This document shows, one piece after another, positions 55,246-64,000 of a stretch of DNA of 64,000 nt. Both the position numbers and the translations under genes were made by a program. The notes beneath the pieces are model-generated. The model did not search any database, was not told where the DNA came from, and saw nothing but the letters and a program-made list of their open reading frames with translations. Each line of letters opens with the position of its first letter. The first letter of the stretch is position 1. The stretch spans positions 124,001-188,000 of the forward strand of contig SVFQ01000001.1 in NCBI GenBank assembly GCA_015056765.1, written 5' to 3'. The stretch comes from Lachnospiraceae bacterium. Its GTDB lineage: Bacteria > Bacillota > Clostridia > Lachnospirales > Lachnospiraceae.

Positions 55246-56349
55246 GTGAATAAGGATGTTGAAGCGATATTTTATTTTGCAAAGGGAAAATTGACACTTA
55301 GTGGATATAGGCCGGCGCACTTAATAAGAGAAGATTATCTTACGACAGGGTTACATGAATACACGGAAAGATTATCGGACAGAAAAGCGATTGGCACAAT
55401 CACATTTATATCGCCAGAAGTGTACCCGCATACGCTGTGGGTTGGAAAAAGAGTACCTTTTTTTGAGGGGAACTGTAGGATTGGTTATGCAGTAATAACA
55501 AAAGTATTAAATCCAATATTGCTTACAGATGACAAAAGGCAAACCCATCAGATTAAAGCTAAGGGAATGGATAAAACATACCCATATACAACAGTTGATG
55601 AATTAATGGATAAGCAGGCGATATTCTTTGAGAATCTGCAGGATATCCAGGAACAAGCAGTAATTGCTAATATGCCGAAAGGTGTAGATAATCCGAAAAT
55701 TAGGGATTATCTGTATGGTGCGACATATGATGCGCTTTACAAGATGTGTGAGATGATAGACGGATATCTAACCGATGAGTTAAAACTAGCGCTAATAGAC
55801 AAAGAGTCTGGATTGTCTTTGCGCGAGGGGATAGAACTACACGATGAGTGCTCGTTTTATTTAGAGGAAGAAGATCCTTATCATGAAATAACGATAGGAG
55901 AAACGAAGGCATATTTAGTCGATTTAACAAGATTCTTTAAAGATGCTATTGCTCGGACAAGTTCACCGGAACAAGTAAAAACGCAAATAAATCAATCTGA
56001 CGTTTTTTCGTGTGAGGAAAAGAATCCGAATAATGATTGGTATGAAATCTACTCGATTTCTGCTGACGGAGAAAAGACCTTGATGGGAGTGCTCAATAAG
56101 TGGCATTCGCTAATACTATTTTCAGGTAGCGCAACAACTGTACTACGCAAGCATCTCTTAGGGATGAGAATAACATATATCTACATGCGTGATGGGTTGT
56201 ATTATCGGTGTGATTCAGAAGTACTAAGGAGCTTTATAAAAGAATCATCAGTTAGCATCGTAGATGATAAAAAAGCTCATGCCCCAAAGGAAGCTGAAGG
56301 ACGTACTGTTAATTCCGGTATGTTCAAACTAAATGATTTCATAAAATAA
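55246..56349 (+). CDS. Protein with a stand-alone EF-Tu domain III-like barrel; function unknown
   Basis: A 367-residue soluble protein. Residues about 5-95 (VEAIFYF, LSGYRPAHLI, AIGTITFISPEVYP, IGYAVITKVLNPI) look like domain III of elongation factor Tu without the GTPase part. The remaining 270 residues show no motif I recognise and end in a charged tail. GTG at 55246 is chosen because GAGGAG lies seven bases upstream. By eye its codons are richer in A and T (many ATA, AGA) than the preceding genes, which suggests transfer with the following locus. It lies 24 bases before the MIF-like gene. It could be an accessory or immunity protein of the RHS locus; this is inference. Confidence 0.65.
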   Translation: MNKDVEAIFYFAKGKLTLSGYRPAHLIREDYLTTGLHEYTERLSDRKAIGTITFISPEVYPHTLWVGKRVPFFEGNCRIGYAVITKVLNPILLTDDKRQTHQIKAKGMDKTYPYTTVDELMDKQAIFFENLQDIQEQAVIANMPKGVDNPKIRDYLYGATYDALYKMCEMIDGYLTDELKLALIDKESGLSLREGIELHDECSFYLEEEDPYHEITIGETKAYLVDLTRFFKDAIARTSSPEQVKTQINQSDVFSCEEKNPNNDWYEIYSISADGEKTLMGVLNKWHSLILFSGSATTVLRKHLLGMRITYIYMRDGLYYRCDSEVLRSFIKESSVSIVDDKKAHAPKEAEGRTVNSGMFKLNDFIK

Positions 56350-56373
56350 GATTAATATTTAGGAGGAAAAATT

Positions 56374-56715
56374 ATGCCATTTATTGATTCCAAAATCACA
56401 GTACCGGTAACACCGGAAGTAAAAGAAGAGATTAAGACTGAATTAGGTAGATTAATCACCACTCTTAACAAGTCAGAAACTTACCTTATGGTAGGTATCG
56501 ATGATGGTTACGACCTTTGGATGGGTGGTAATAAACTGGATAAGGGAGCTTACGTATCTGTAAGTTTATTCGGTAACGCACCACGGGAAGCATACAGCAA
56601 ATTAACTGGTCAGATTTGTGAGCTGTTTTCTAGTAAGCTCGGAATCCCAGGTAACGCTGTCTATGTAACCTATCACCCTGTATCCGACTGGGGATGGAAT
56701 GGCAGTAATTTTTAA
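56374..56715 (+). CDS. Bacterial MIF (macrophage migration inhibitory factor) family protein
   Basis: A 113-residue protein of the tautomerase/MIF superfamily. It starts Met-Pro, placing the catalytic Pro at position 2 as in MIF, has ETYLMVGIDDG in the position of MIF's TxQYIAVHV strand, AYSKLTGQICELFSSKLGI like the MIF helix, and ends VYVTYHPVSDWGWNGSNF, close to MIF's [20 protein letters not shown]. The ribosome site AGGAGG is very strong. No signal peptide is seen. It may have keto-enol tautomerase activity; any effect on a host is not shown by sequence. It sits between the EF-Tu-like gene and the RHS gene. Confidence 0.9.
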   Translation: MPFIDSKITVPVTPEVKEEIKTELGRLITTLNKSETYLMVGIDDGYDLWMGGNKLDKGAYVSVSLFGNAPREAYSKLTGQICELFSSKLGIPGNAVYVTYHPVSDWGWNGSNF

Positions 56716-56732
56716 AAAACTAAAAAGTAATT

Positions 56733-56747
56733 CGACATGCCATGTCG
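56733..56747. repeat. 15-bp dyad, copy 1
   Basis: cgacatgccatgtcg, a palindrome with one central base. An identical copy lies at 56822-56836, on the other side of the terminator. Function unknown. Confidence 0.8.
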
Positions 56748-56779
56748 GGTAAGAAACGGCATAGAAACGTATCTTGAAG

Positions 56780-56809
56780 GAGCTATGGAGAAATCCATAG
56801 CTCTTTTTT
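56780..56809 (+). terminator. Terminator after the MIF-like gene
   Basis: A perfect 10-bp stem gagctatgga (56780-56789) with its complement (56794-56803), GAAA tetraloop, then TTTTTT. Confidence 0.9.
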
Positions 56810-56821
56810 CGTGGAAAAATA

Positions 56822-56836
56822 CGACATGCCATGTCG
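56822..56836. repeat. 15-bp dyad, copy 2
   Basis: Identical to the dyad at 56733-56747, and extended to 17 bases here by an outer A-T pair. It lies 130 bases before the RHS start codon, so it could be an operator or a recombination site. Confidence 0.8.
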
Positions 56837-56870
56837 TGGGAACTCTCCTTAAGTAGCCGTAAGATGTAAC

Positions 56871-56907
56871 TATCAAAGCAAGCTTTGATATGGATTTCCG
56901 GAAATCC
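56871..56907. promoter_or_regulatory. Tandem dyads in the RHS leader
   Basis: tatcaaag (56871-56878) with ctttgata (56883-56890) forms one 8-bp dyad, and GGATTTCCGGAAATCC (56892-56907) is a perfect 16-base palindrome immediately after. Neither is followed by a T run, so they are not terminators. They lie about 60-95 bases before the RHS start. Confidence 0.6.
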
Positions 56908-56965
56908 CATATAGATTCTCATGCGCAGAGAAGTAAAAAAAGACCCAAAGAAAAGGAGAAGAAAA

Positions 56966-57496
56966 ATGGGAAATACAAAACTTAACTTACAACTAAGATT
57001 CAATGATAATGGATCACTTACAGCCACCTGGACAAAGTATGCAGGTGTGGCAAAGACACAGGTCGAGATTTATGACCAAAAAGACAAGGTGATGGTGGAG
57101 CCGGTTTTGAAAGTAGATGGAAATAGCTTTACCACACATGGAAACCTTAAGACAAATCGAAAATATAAGGTAGTTATAATCGCTTTAGATGCAACCGGTC
57201 GGAGACTGAGTGATGATGGGCAGGAAATTCTGATGCCGTCCGACTTCTATACCAGTAGGGTTCCAAACACTCCGGAAAATGTTAAGGCAACCGTGAGTGG
57301 AAGCACTGTGACAATTACGTTTGACGAGGTGCAGGGGGCCAGCAAGTATGACGTCGAGTTTGCCGGAAAGATTACAGAAGTATCCATAAATAGATTTGTT
57401 CAGAATGGCTTAATTCTCGGAAATACCTATTCTTTCAGAGTGAGAGCCAAGAATACCAGATTTACAGGAGCCTGGAGTGCGCTGGGAAGTGTGTAA
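56966..57496 (+). CDS. Fibronectin type III N-terminal part of RHS protein, ended by in-frame TAA
   Basis: The 176-residue product consists of two fibronectin III-like domains (about residues 5-92 and 97-176; the second begins VPNTPENVKATV). There is no signal peptide. The ATG at 56966 follows AAAGGAGAAGAAAA. The frame stops at TAA (57494-57496), yet the same frame continues with more fibronectin domains and an RHS body to the window end, so this is either the 5' part of an interrupted giant gene or a short separate product. The stop falls exactly at a domain boundary. Read as one gene, the protein would exceed 2,340 residues. Confidence 0.75.
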   Translation: MGNTKLNLQLRFNDNGSLTATWTKYAGVAKTQVEIYDQKDKVMVEPVLKVDGNSFTTHGNLKTNRKYKVVIIALDATGRRLSDDGQEILMPSDFYTSRVPNTPENVKATVSGSTVTITFDEVQGASKYDVEFAGKITEVSINRFVQNGLILGNTYSFRVRAKNTRFTGAWSALGSV

Positions 57497-60400
57497 GTAG
57501 CCGAACCAACTCCGACTGTGAAGAATTTAAAAGTTACTGCAACAGCAACCAGCATTTATATTACATATCTGCACCAGGCAAATCACGTCTATGATCTGGA
57601 GTTTGATGGAAGAACTTATCAGCCTACAACAGGGGCAAGGAATTTCACAGGACTTAGACCAAATACAGAACATACCTATCGTATGAGGGCTATCCGCTAT
57701 TCGGCAAATGGAATGAAAACATATGGGGAATATACGCCTAGAAAAATCATGAAGACAGCTCCTTTAAACCCGGTGGGGTTAAAGTATGGCTGGGAAGGTG
57801 AAAAACTAACCATTTCTTGGAGTCCGGTTTCAGGTGCAACTGGATATGAACTTATTTTAGATGGGAGTAGCATACCTTGTACAACCAATAGTTACATCAA
57901 TGAACATGCAGATGTAGATAAAACGTATCAAGTGAGAATTGCGGCGTGGAATGGTTATGCAATAAGCACCTATAGTGCTATGACCGTATATCCGGATCCG
58001 AATAGACCAAAAGTAGATCCGATTACGTCACCGGAAGTCCTTGCAAGTGATCTGCGAGACGATGGATTTACTGTTGCATGGCCAAGTGTTGATGGAGCGG
58101 AGTCATACGAACTATGGCTTATGAATACTTCTACAGGAGAGGTACAGGAAACCATAACCTCAGGTACTAGTCACACATACAAGAATTTACAACCAGACAC
58201 GGATTATGAATTTAAAGCGCGTTCTGTTACGAAAAATGGGAAAGGGGCATATAGCCAGATCCAAAAACTGCATACAAAAGAAAAGAGTTTGGATATCCCG
58301 AAGAAAAAACAGGTGGACGAGGTTAAACTTGAGAAGCCAATGGAGTCGGAAGCACCGGTGCCAAATGGAAAATTTCCATATACGGCGGGAGAACCGATTG
58401 ACGTGGAAACAGGTGCTTTCCTATGGGATAAAACGGTTCTTTCTTATTTTGACAAGGAAGGTTTTTCGCTGACCCTGCTTTACGATTCCCAGAGACTATT
58501 TGATAAATTCTGTCTTGGAAAGAAATGGTCCTGTAATCTTTTATACTTCCTGAAACAGGAAGGAACTAATCTATACTTTATTTCGCCATGGGATGAAATT
58601 ATCACATTTGAAAATGTTCCGGCTATTGGCAGCGTGAGCGTAAATGCTAAACAGAATAAGAATTTCTATTTTACAAGATCTAAGGATGGCTCCTCTATGG
58701 TTGTCTTAAAGGATGCCACTTATTCCTTTGATAGTGGATTACATTTGAAAGACATTGTAGCCGGAAGCGAAGTCACTAGATATGCGTATGACAACGGTAA
58801 ACTAAAGAGCATTACTTCTCATAAAGGAAAAACATTTACCTTTGAGTGGTATGGTGGTCAGATAAAAACAATTAAAGACAGCATGGGAAATGCAGTTCAT
58901 TTGACTTTTGCAGGTGATAATTTGGCTAGCATTGTAGACCCAGACGGAAATGGCTATGCATTCGAATATGATAGTGAGAGTCGAATGAAAGCAATCAGAG
59001 ATCCGAACTTGAAAACAATCCTGACAAATACCTATGACGATAAGGGACGAGTTGTAAAACAGGTTGTATCTGAAGGTATCAAGTATGATATTACATATGA
59101 CGATGATGCAAAAACGGTTCTTGTAAAGGATGGGGCAGGAATCGGTACAACGTATCAGTTCGATACTGTTGGCAATGTGGAGTCCCTAAAGCGTAACTCT
59201 AAAGTTTTATCTAAGTGTACATATGATGTAAAGGGAAGAATTCTAAGCCAGGTGGATGCGGCAAACAAGAAGACCTTGTTTGAGTACGATGATAAGGGCC
59301 GAATGAATAAAGTCATTCACCCGGATAAGTCTGAAGAATTCGTGGCTTACAACGAGCATAACCTTCCAATACATGTCATTCACAGAGATAAGTCAGAAGT
59401 GTTCTTTACTTATGATGGAACAAATCTGATTAGTGTGAAGGATGAGAATGGGAACACGCTGAAGTACACCTATGACAGTAAGGGGAATCTGATTTCCTTT
59501 ACTGATGCGGAAGGTAATGTTTGGAGATATGAGTATAACGAGGAAGGTCTTCTAAAACGTAGCATTGATCCAGAAAGAAATACCGTAGCAGAGTATACCT
59601 ATGATGATCTTGGCAGACTCATTTCCTATGAGGGTGAGAATGGCATTATTACCAATACCTATAGCAAATCCGGAAATCTTGTAAAGGTAACGGATGAAAC
59701 GGGTAGCACTGAATACACCTATGATGCGAATGGAAATGTAATCAGAATCAAAGATAAGTTGGGTCGAGAGGAAAGATTTTTATATGATACTCAGAACCGA
59801 CTTATCAAGAAAGTGAATAAGTGTGGACATGCGACAAAATACGCTTACGATAAACACGGCAACGTACTTACAGTAACAGATGCTAGGAATAAAACAGAAT
59901 CTTTTCTCTATAGTGATTCTGATAACTGCCAGGCGCATATCGATAAAAATAGCAGTCGTACAGACTACAGATATAACTCTGCAGGACAGCTGACAGAGGT
60001 TACTTATCCAGACAAAGCAACTCATAGCTTTGACTATGACAAAGCGGGAAATCTGTTGAAGGTATACAGACCGGGGTCACAATGGGATAGCTATACCTAC
60101 GATGCAGAAGGCAGAGTTAAGACACATAAAAATGCCAAGAATGAGACAGAGAAGTTTGAGTATGATGCAATCGGTAATTTAATCCGCAAAGAAGCCTTCG
60201 ATGGAAAGGTGACAGAATACACCTATGACAAGATGGGCCACTTAACCAAAGTGGTGGATGGCAGCGGCGAGCGCACTTTCACCTATGATGCCTGTGGCCG
60301 AATCATCAAAGAGACAGACCAGATGGGTCAGGAAGAGAGCCTCACTTATGATGAAAAAGGTAAGATTGCCAGCTTTACGGATAAAGAAGGAAATCTTACA

Positions 60401-63400
60401 AGATTTAGCTACGACAGTGCCGGCAGACTGCTAAAGGAAGAGACGATTTCCGCGGCTGATGCTCAGAAACTGAAAAAGGATCCTAACGCGGAAGTAGAGA
60501 AAACTACGGAGCAACTTCTAACTTATAACGCGGAGGATGAGGTGCTTAGCAGCACCAATGCGATCGGTGAAAAGACAGTATACACCTATGATGCAGAAGG
60601 TAGAGTGACCTCAGTAAAAGATGGGGATGGCTTTGTCACAAAGTATTCCTACGATGCATGTGGAAATCTGGTAGAAGAGGAAGATGCCTGCGGAGCAAAA
60701 ACTACATACACCTATGATGGTAATGGAAATGTTCTGACAAGAACAGATGCCATGGGCAGTCAAGTGACATATACCTATGATCCTATGAACAGACCCATCT
60801 CTGTGACAGATGAACTTGGGAATACGTCCACTATGGAGTATGACTATAACGGAAATCTGCTGTGCTATAAAGATGCCAAGAAGCATTCCTGGACATACTT
60901 ACATAACGTGAAGAATGAACTCACTAAAGTCTGTGGTCCGGAAGATATGGTTGTGTCTTATGAGTATACTCCCTCCGGAAAACTGAAAAAGATGACGGAC
61001 CCGGAAGGGGCGGTGACAGAATATGAGTATGATGCTGCCGACAATGTGGTCAAAATCAAAGACGCACTTGGTAACGAGGTAAGCTTTGAGAGAGACGCCC
61101 TTGGTAGAATCACCAAGTGTACCAATGAAGTAGGAGACTACACAGAATACGAGTATTCACCAAATGGAAACATCTTAGAGGAGAAAGACTCCGCTTTTAA
61201 CCACAGATTCTTTACCTATGATAGTAAGGGAAGACTCCTTACGGAAGAAGATGTAAATCATAACGTCATTAAATCCTATACCTATGATGCAATCGGTCAG
61301 GTAACTTCTATGAAGGATGCCTTTGGCGGTGTAACTAGATTTACCTACAATGCAAAGGGCCAGATCAGAACTGTAGTAGATGCAGAAGACCATGTCACAA
61401 CCTATCAGTATGATGCCTGCGGACATCTGGTTAAAGTCATTGATGCAGAAGGCAACGAGTACCGATTTACCGTAGATGTACTTGGCAGACGAGTAAGAGA
61501 ATGCTTTGTAGATCATGTGGACCTTGAAAACGGAATAGAAGATGAAAAGCTCATAGAAAAGATGATTACCCTTTATGAGTATGACAAGAAAAGTCAGATG
61601 ATTAAGGAGACACATCCGGATGGTAACACCAAAGAAATCGCCTATGATGCTATCGGAAATATCGATTATGTTATCGATGAGGAAGGTAAAAAGACCTACT
61701 ACGTATATGACGGATTAAAGCAGCTTACAGGAATCGTATTTTCAAACGGTGGTGCTGAAGGCTTCTTTTATAACAAACGAGGGGAACTTGTCAGATACGC
61801 AGGCCACGAGTGGGACACTACCTTTGAGTATGACCTTCTGGGAAATCTGACCAAGGCAACTGAAAAAGATGGTACATCCGTTAGTTACAAGTATGATGCA
61901 GCAAAGAGACTTTCAGAAATCACATACCCGGATACTTCCGTGGTGAAGTATGAGTACAATGCCTTTGGCAAAGTATCTAAAGTGATTGATGGTGATGATG
62001 CGGATAGCAGGAATGTAACAGACATCACCTATGATGTACATGGTAATGTTAAAAAGATACAGTCAGGCTTTGGCGCATACAAAGCATTTCAGTATGGTCC
62101 GGGTGGCGTTATGAATGAAGTTGCTGATGGACTTACCGGAAGAATTCTGGAAGGTCATGCGAAGTACTTTACCAGAAATAAACTTGGACAGATTACTTCT
62201 GTTAGACATGCTTTTGGCAATCCTGGGGATGAGGAAGTCGAATCTTACACCTATGATAAACTGGGTCGACTTACTGAAATCTTAAAGGCAAGTACCTTAA
62301 CACAGGATAAGGTAAAGGCACTATACCATTATGACGGCTTAGGAAATAGACTAAGCGAAAAAAGCTACGTAAATGATGTGTTACAGAAGACCATCAACTA
62401 CAGTTATGATATATTTGGAAAACTGGTATCTAAAAATGATGGCAATAGAGAAGTACTGTTTGAATATGATAAATGTGGAAACGTGGTTCAGGAATCACGA
62501 GCCGAGAAAAACGATTTCGGAGATATCGTAACTGTTCCGTCATGTTTCTATACCTATGGATGCAGGGGACTTCTTGAGTCTTCTAGGGATTTTGTAACAG
62601 GTAAAACCTCAAGATATGTACAGGATAACTTAGGTATACTTCGAAGTAAAAACGTGGATGGAGAAAACTTTAAGTATCTTCCGGACTTTCTGCAAAGCAT
62701 GAAAGGTGAGGTGGACAAAACTGCAGGAAGACCACTTCAGACTATCCTTCCAAGCGGAAAGGTCATGCGACACCTATATGCAGGCGACGAAAGGCTTGTG
62801 AAGTGGATTACAGATCCGAAGAATAATACTTTGCAAAGAGTTAGCTGCATGACTGATTTCTATGATAGTAGCTGTATGTTTGGTTCAGCGTATGGAAATC
62901 TGATTGCAGGATCTGAGTTTGATATCTGGGGAAAGGAAAGTGACTTTAGATATACTGGTACATATGAACTTGATGGCTTCGAACAAGAGGCATTGTCCGA
63001 ACTAAAATGTTTTGCCGGATATACTTATGACCCTGTGATGGAGAAGTACTTTGCTGGGGCAAGAGTATATGACCAGAACCTTGGACGATTCCTTGGCTAT
63101 GATCCGGTGAGAACCAGTTTCAACCGCTATACTTACTGTGAAAATGACCCGGTAAACCTTGTGGATCCAACAGGTGAGCTGTTTAAAGAAGCTGGGACAG
63201 GTGCCTTGGTTGGTGGCATGATTGGCGGTGGAAAGGAACTCATCCACCAGCTGGGAAATGGAGACTTTAAACCGAAAGACATCGCGTGGTCCTCTTTAGA
63301 AGGAGCAATCAGAGGTGCTGAAACCGTTGCACTATTAGACCCGACTCTCAATAAGGTATCAAGAAGTGCTATTAGAGCAATCTTGGATGGAGCTTTAAAT

Positions 63401-64000
63401 GCTGCACAGCAGGAACGCTACAATCATTATGTAGATTGGAGTGAAGTAGCAAAAGTAGCAGTAGAATCTGGCCTAGACCAGTTAGCCTTAGGAGAAGGAT
63501 ATTCTAAGGACATTAAGTCAGCTTTTAAGAGAGGAGCTCTTGCAGGTGCACTTGGTGGTGCAGTAGACTATGTATGGGACGTACTGGATGCTATTGCAGA
63601 TGAGCAGGCTAAGGGAGTTCGAAAGACAGCGCCAGTAGCTAATGTACCTTCTCAGGTGGGTGGTACCTATAGACCATCTAGTGCAGCATGTGTAGGCGGC
63701 AGTCCTATCCCGGCAGGACTTCAGCTCCCGGACCGTAAGGGCGGCTATGCAAAATCAGCTACAACCATCTCCGGAAATCAAGACTCAGACTTTAACCTGG
63801 CAGAATTTGGCAAAAGAGTAGCTGGTAGAGCAATAGAAGAGGCTGTATTTGCAGGTGGAAGCTATGGCGCTGGTAGAGTCATTGACAGAGCAGGTAGTGC
63901 GCTAAAGAGGTTCTATGCTTCCTCGGAATTGTATCAGAGATATGAGTATTACTCACCAATCAATCCGGGGCCATTGAATGAAACTGATGCAAATAGCTTT
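57497..64000 (+). CDS. Giant FnIII/YD-repeat RHS protein, main body (runs off window)
   Basis: I translated this frame through all 2,168 codons and found no stop. It is in frame with the preceding short gene across one TAA. Order: three fibronectin III-like domains (about 57506-58285), a DUF6531-like entry segment (YTAGEPIDVETGAF, 58378-58650), many YD repeats of the type YxYDxxGN/R (about 58770-62480) that form the RHS cocoon, and the RHS core ending ARVYDQNLGRFLGYDPV and NDPVNLVDPTG (to 63175). After the core, 275 codons hold glycine- and alanine-rich hydrophobic stretches and then YYSPINPGPLNETDAN at the edge, where a variable toxin-like tip normally follows. The first in-frame start after the TAA is GTG at 57518, without a ribosome site. 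No secretion genes are visible. Confidence 0.85.

Noticed and set aside
58770-62480. Many near-repeated DNA segments resembling a repeat array or CRISPR
   Set aside because: The repeats (ctatgatg-type) are in frame, vary in length and encode YD repeats; there are no constant repeats with unique spacers.
59780-63351. Several minus-strand open frames (near 59780, 60611, 61175, 63002 and 63133)
   Set aside because: They lie inside the RHS body, whose repeat-rich codons create long antisense frames. They lack ribosome sites and look like reversed YD-repeat sequence.

Overview
The window is the replication-origin region of a low-to-moderate GC, anaerobic Firmicute, most likely a member of the Lachnospiraceae or a close clostridial relative. 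This is inferred from an oxygen-sensitive class III ribonucleotide reductase, a rubredoxin-first rubrerythrin, DUF3881 and DUF4446 proteins, a TSCPD-domain protein, and the order rpmH-rnpA-yidD-yidC-jag-mnmE-mnmG-rsmG-parA-parB. No rRNA was seen to fix the taxon. The origin lies around 33.0-35.2 kb. Most genes to its left read on the minus strand and most to its right on the plus strand, so transcription mainly follows the replication forks.

Left arm. Positions 1-2407 hold a galactose module: the 5' part of galT, galK and an AraC-family regulator with paired half-sites before galK. A hybrid histidine kinase, nrdG and nrdD follow upstream; nrdD has a strong promoter overlapped by NrdR-like boxes. 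Positions 7-20 kb are mostly housekeeping: an FAD oxidoreductase, a DEAD-box helicase, two diguanylate cyclases, trmB, a D-Ala-D-Ala carboxypeptidase, a DEDDh exonuclease, an EEP-family phosphohydrolase and pepF. Positions 20-33 kb hold tRNA-Arg(CCT), a DUF3881 gene, serS, an HD-GYP-like protein, DUF4446, parB-parA with two perfect parS sites, rsmG, mnmG, mnmE, jag, yidC, yidD, rnpA and rpmH.

Origin. DnaA boxes lie in two clusters, before dnaA and between dnaA and dnaN. One box directly abuts the dnaN start codon. dnaN, an S4-domain gene, recF, gyrB and gyrA follow.

Right arm. Positions 42-56 kb hold a GNAT acetyltransferase, then a compact unit of ECF sigma factor, anti-sigma-like membrane protein, luxS and mtnN. 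A glycogen debranching enzyme, a hydroxyacid dehydrogenase, TSCPD-murG, a reverse rubrerythrin, a sensor kinase and regulator, an RluA-type pseudouridine synthase and an O-antigen-ligase-like membrane protein follow.

The accessory locus runs from 55.2 kb to the window end. It holds a protein with a stand-alone EF-Tu domain III-like barrel, a bacterial MIF homologue, a leader packed with DNA dyads, and a giant fibronectin III / YD-repeat / RHS-core protein. That giant frame is open for more than 2,300 codons except for one in-frame TAA at a domain boundary, and it runs off the window. This RHS locus is the best candidate for something undescribed; its C-terminal tip and any immunity gene lie outside the window.
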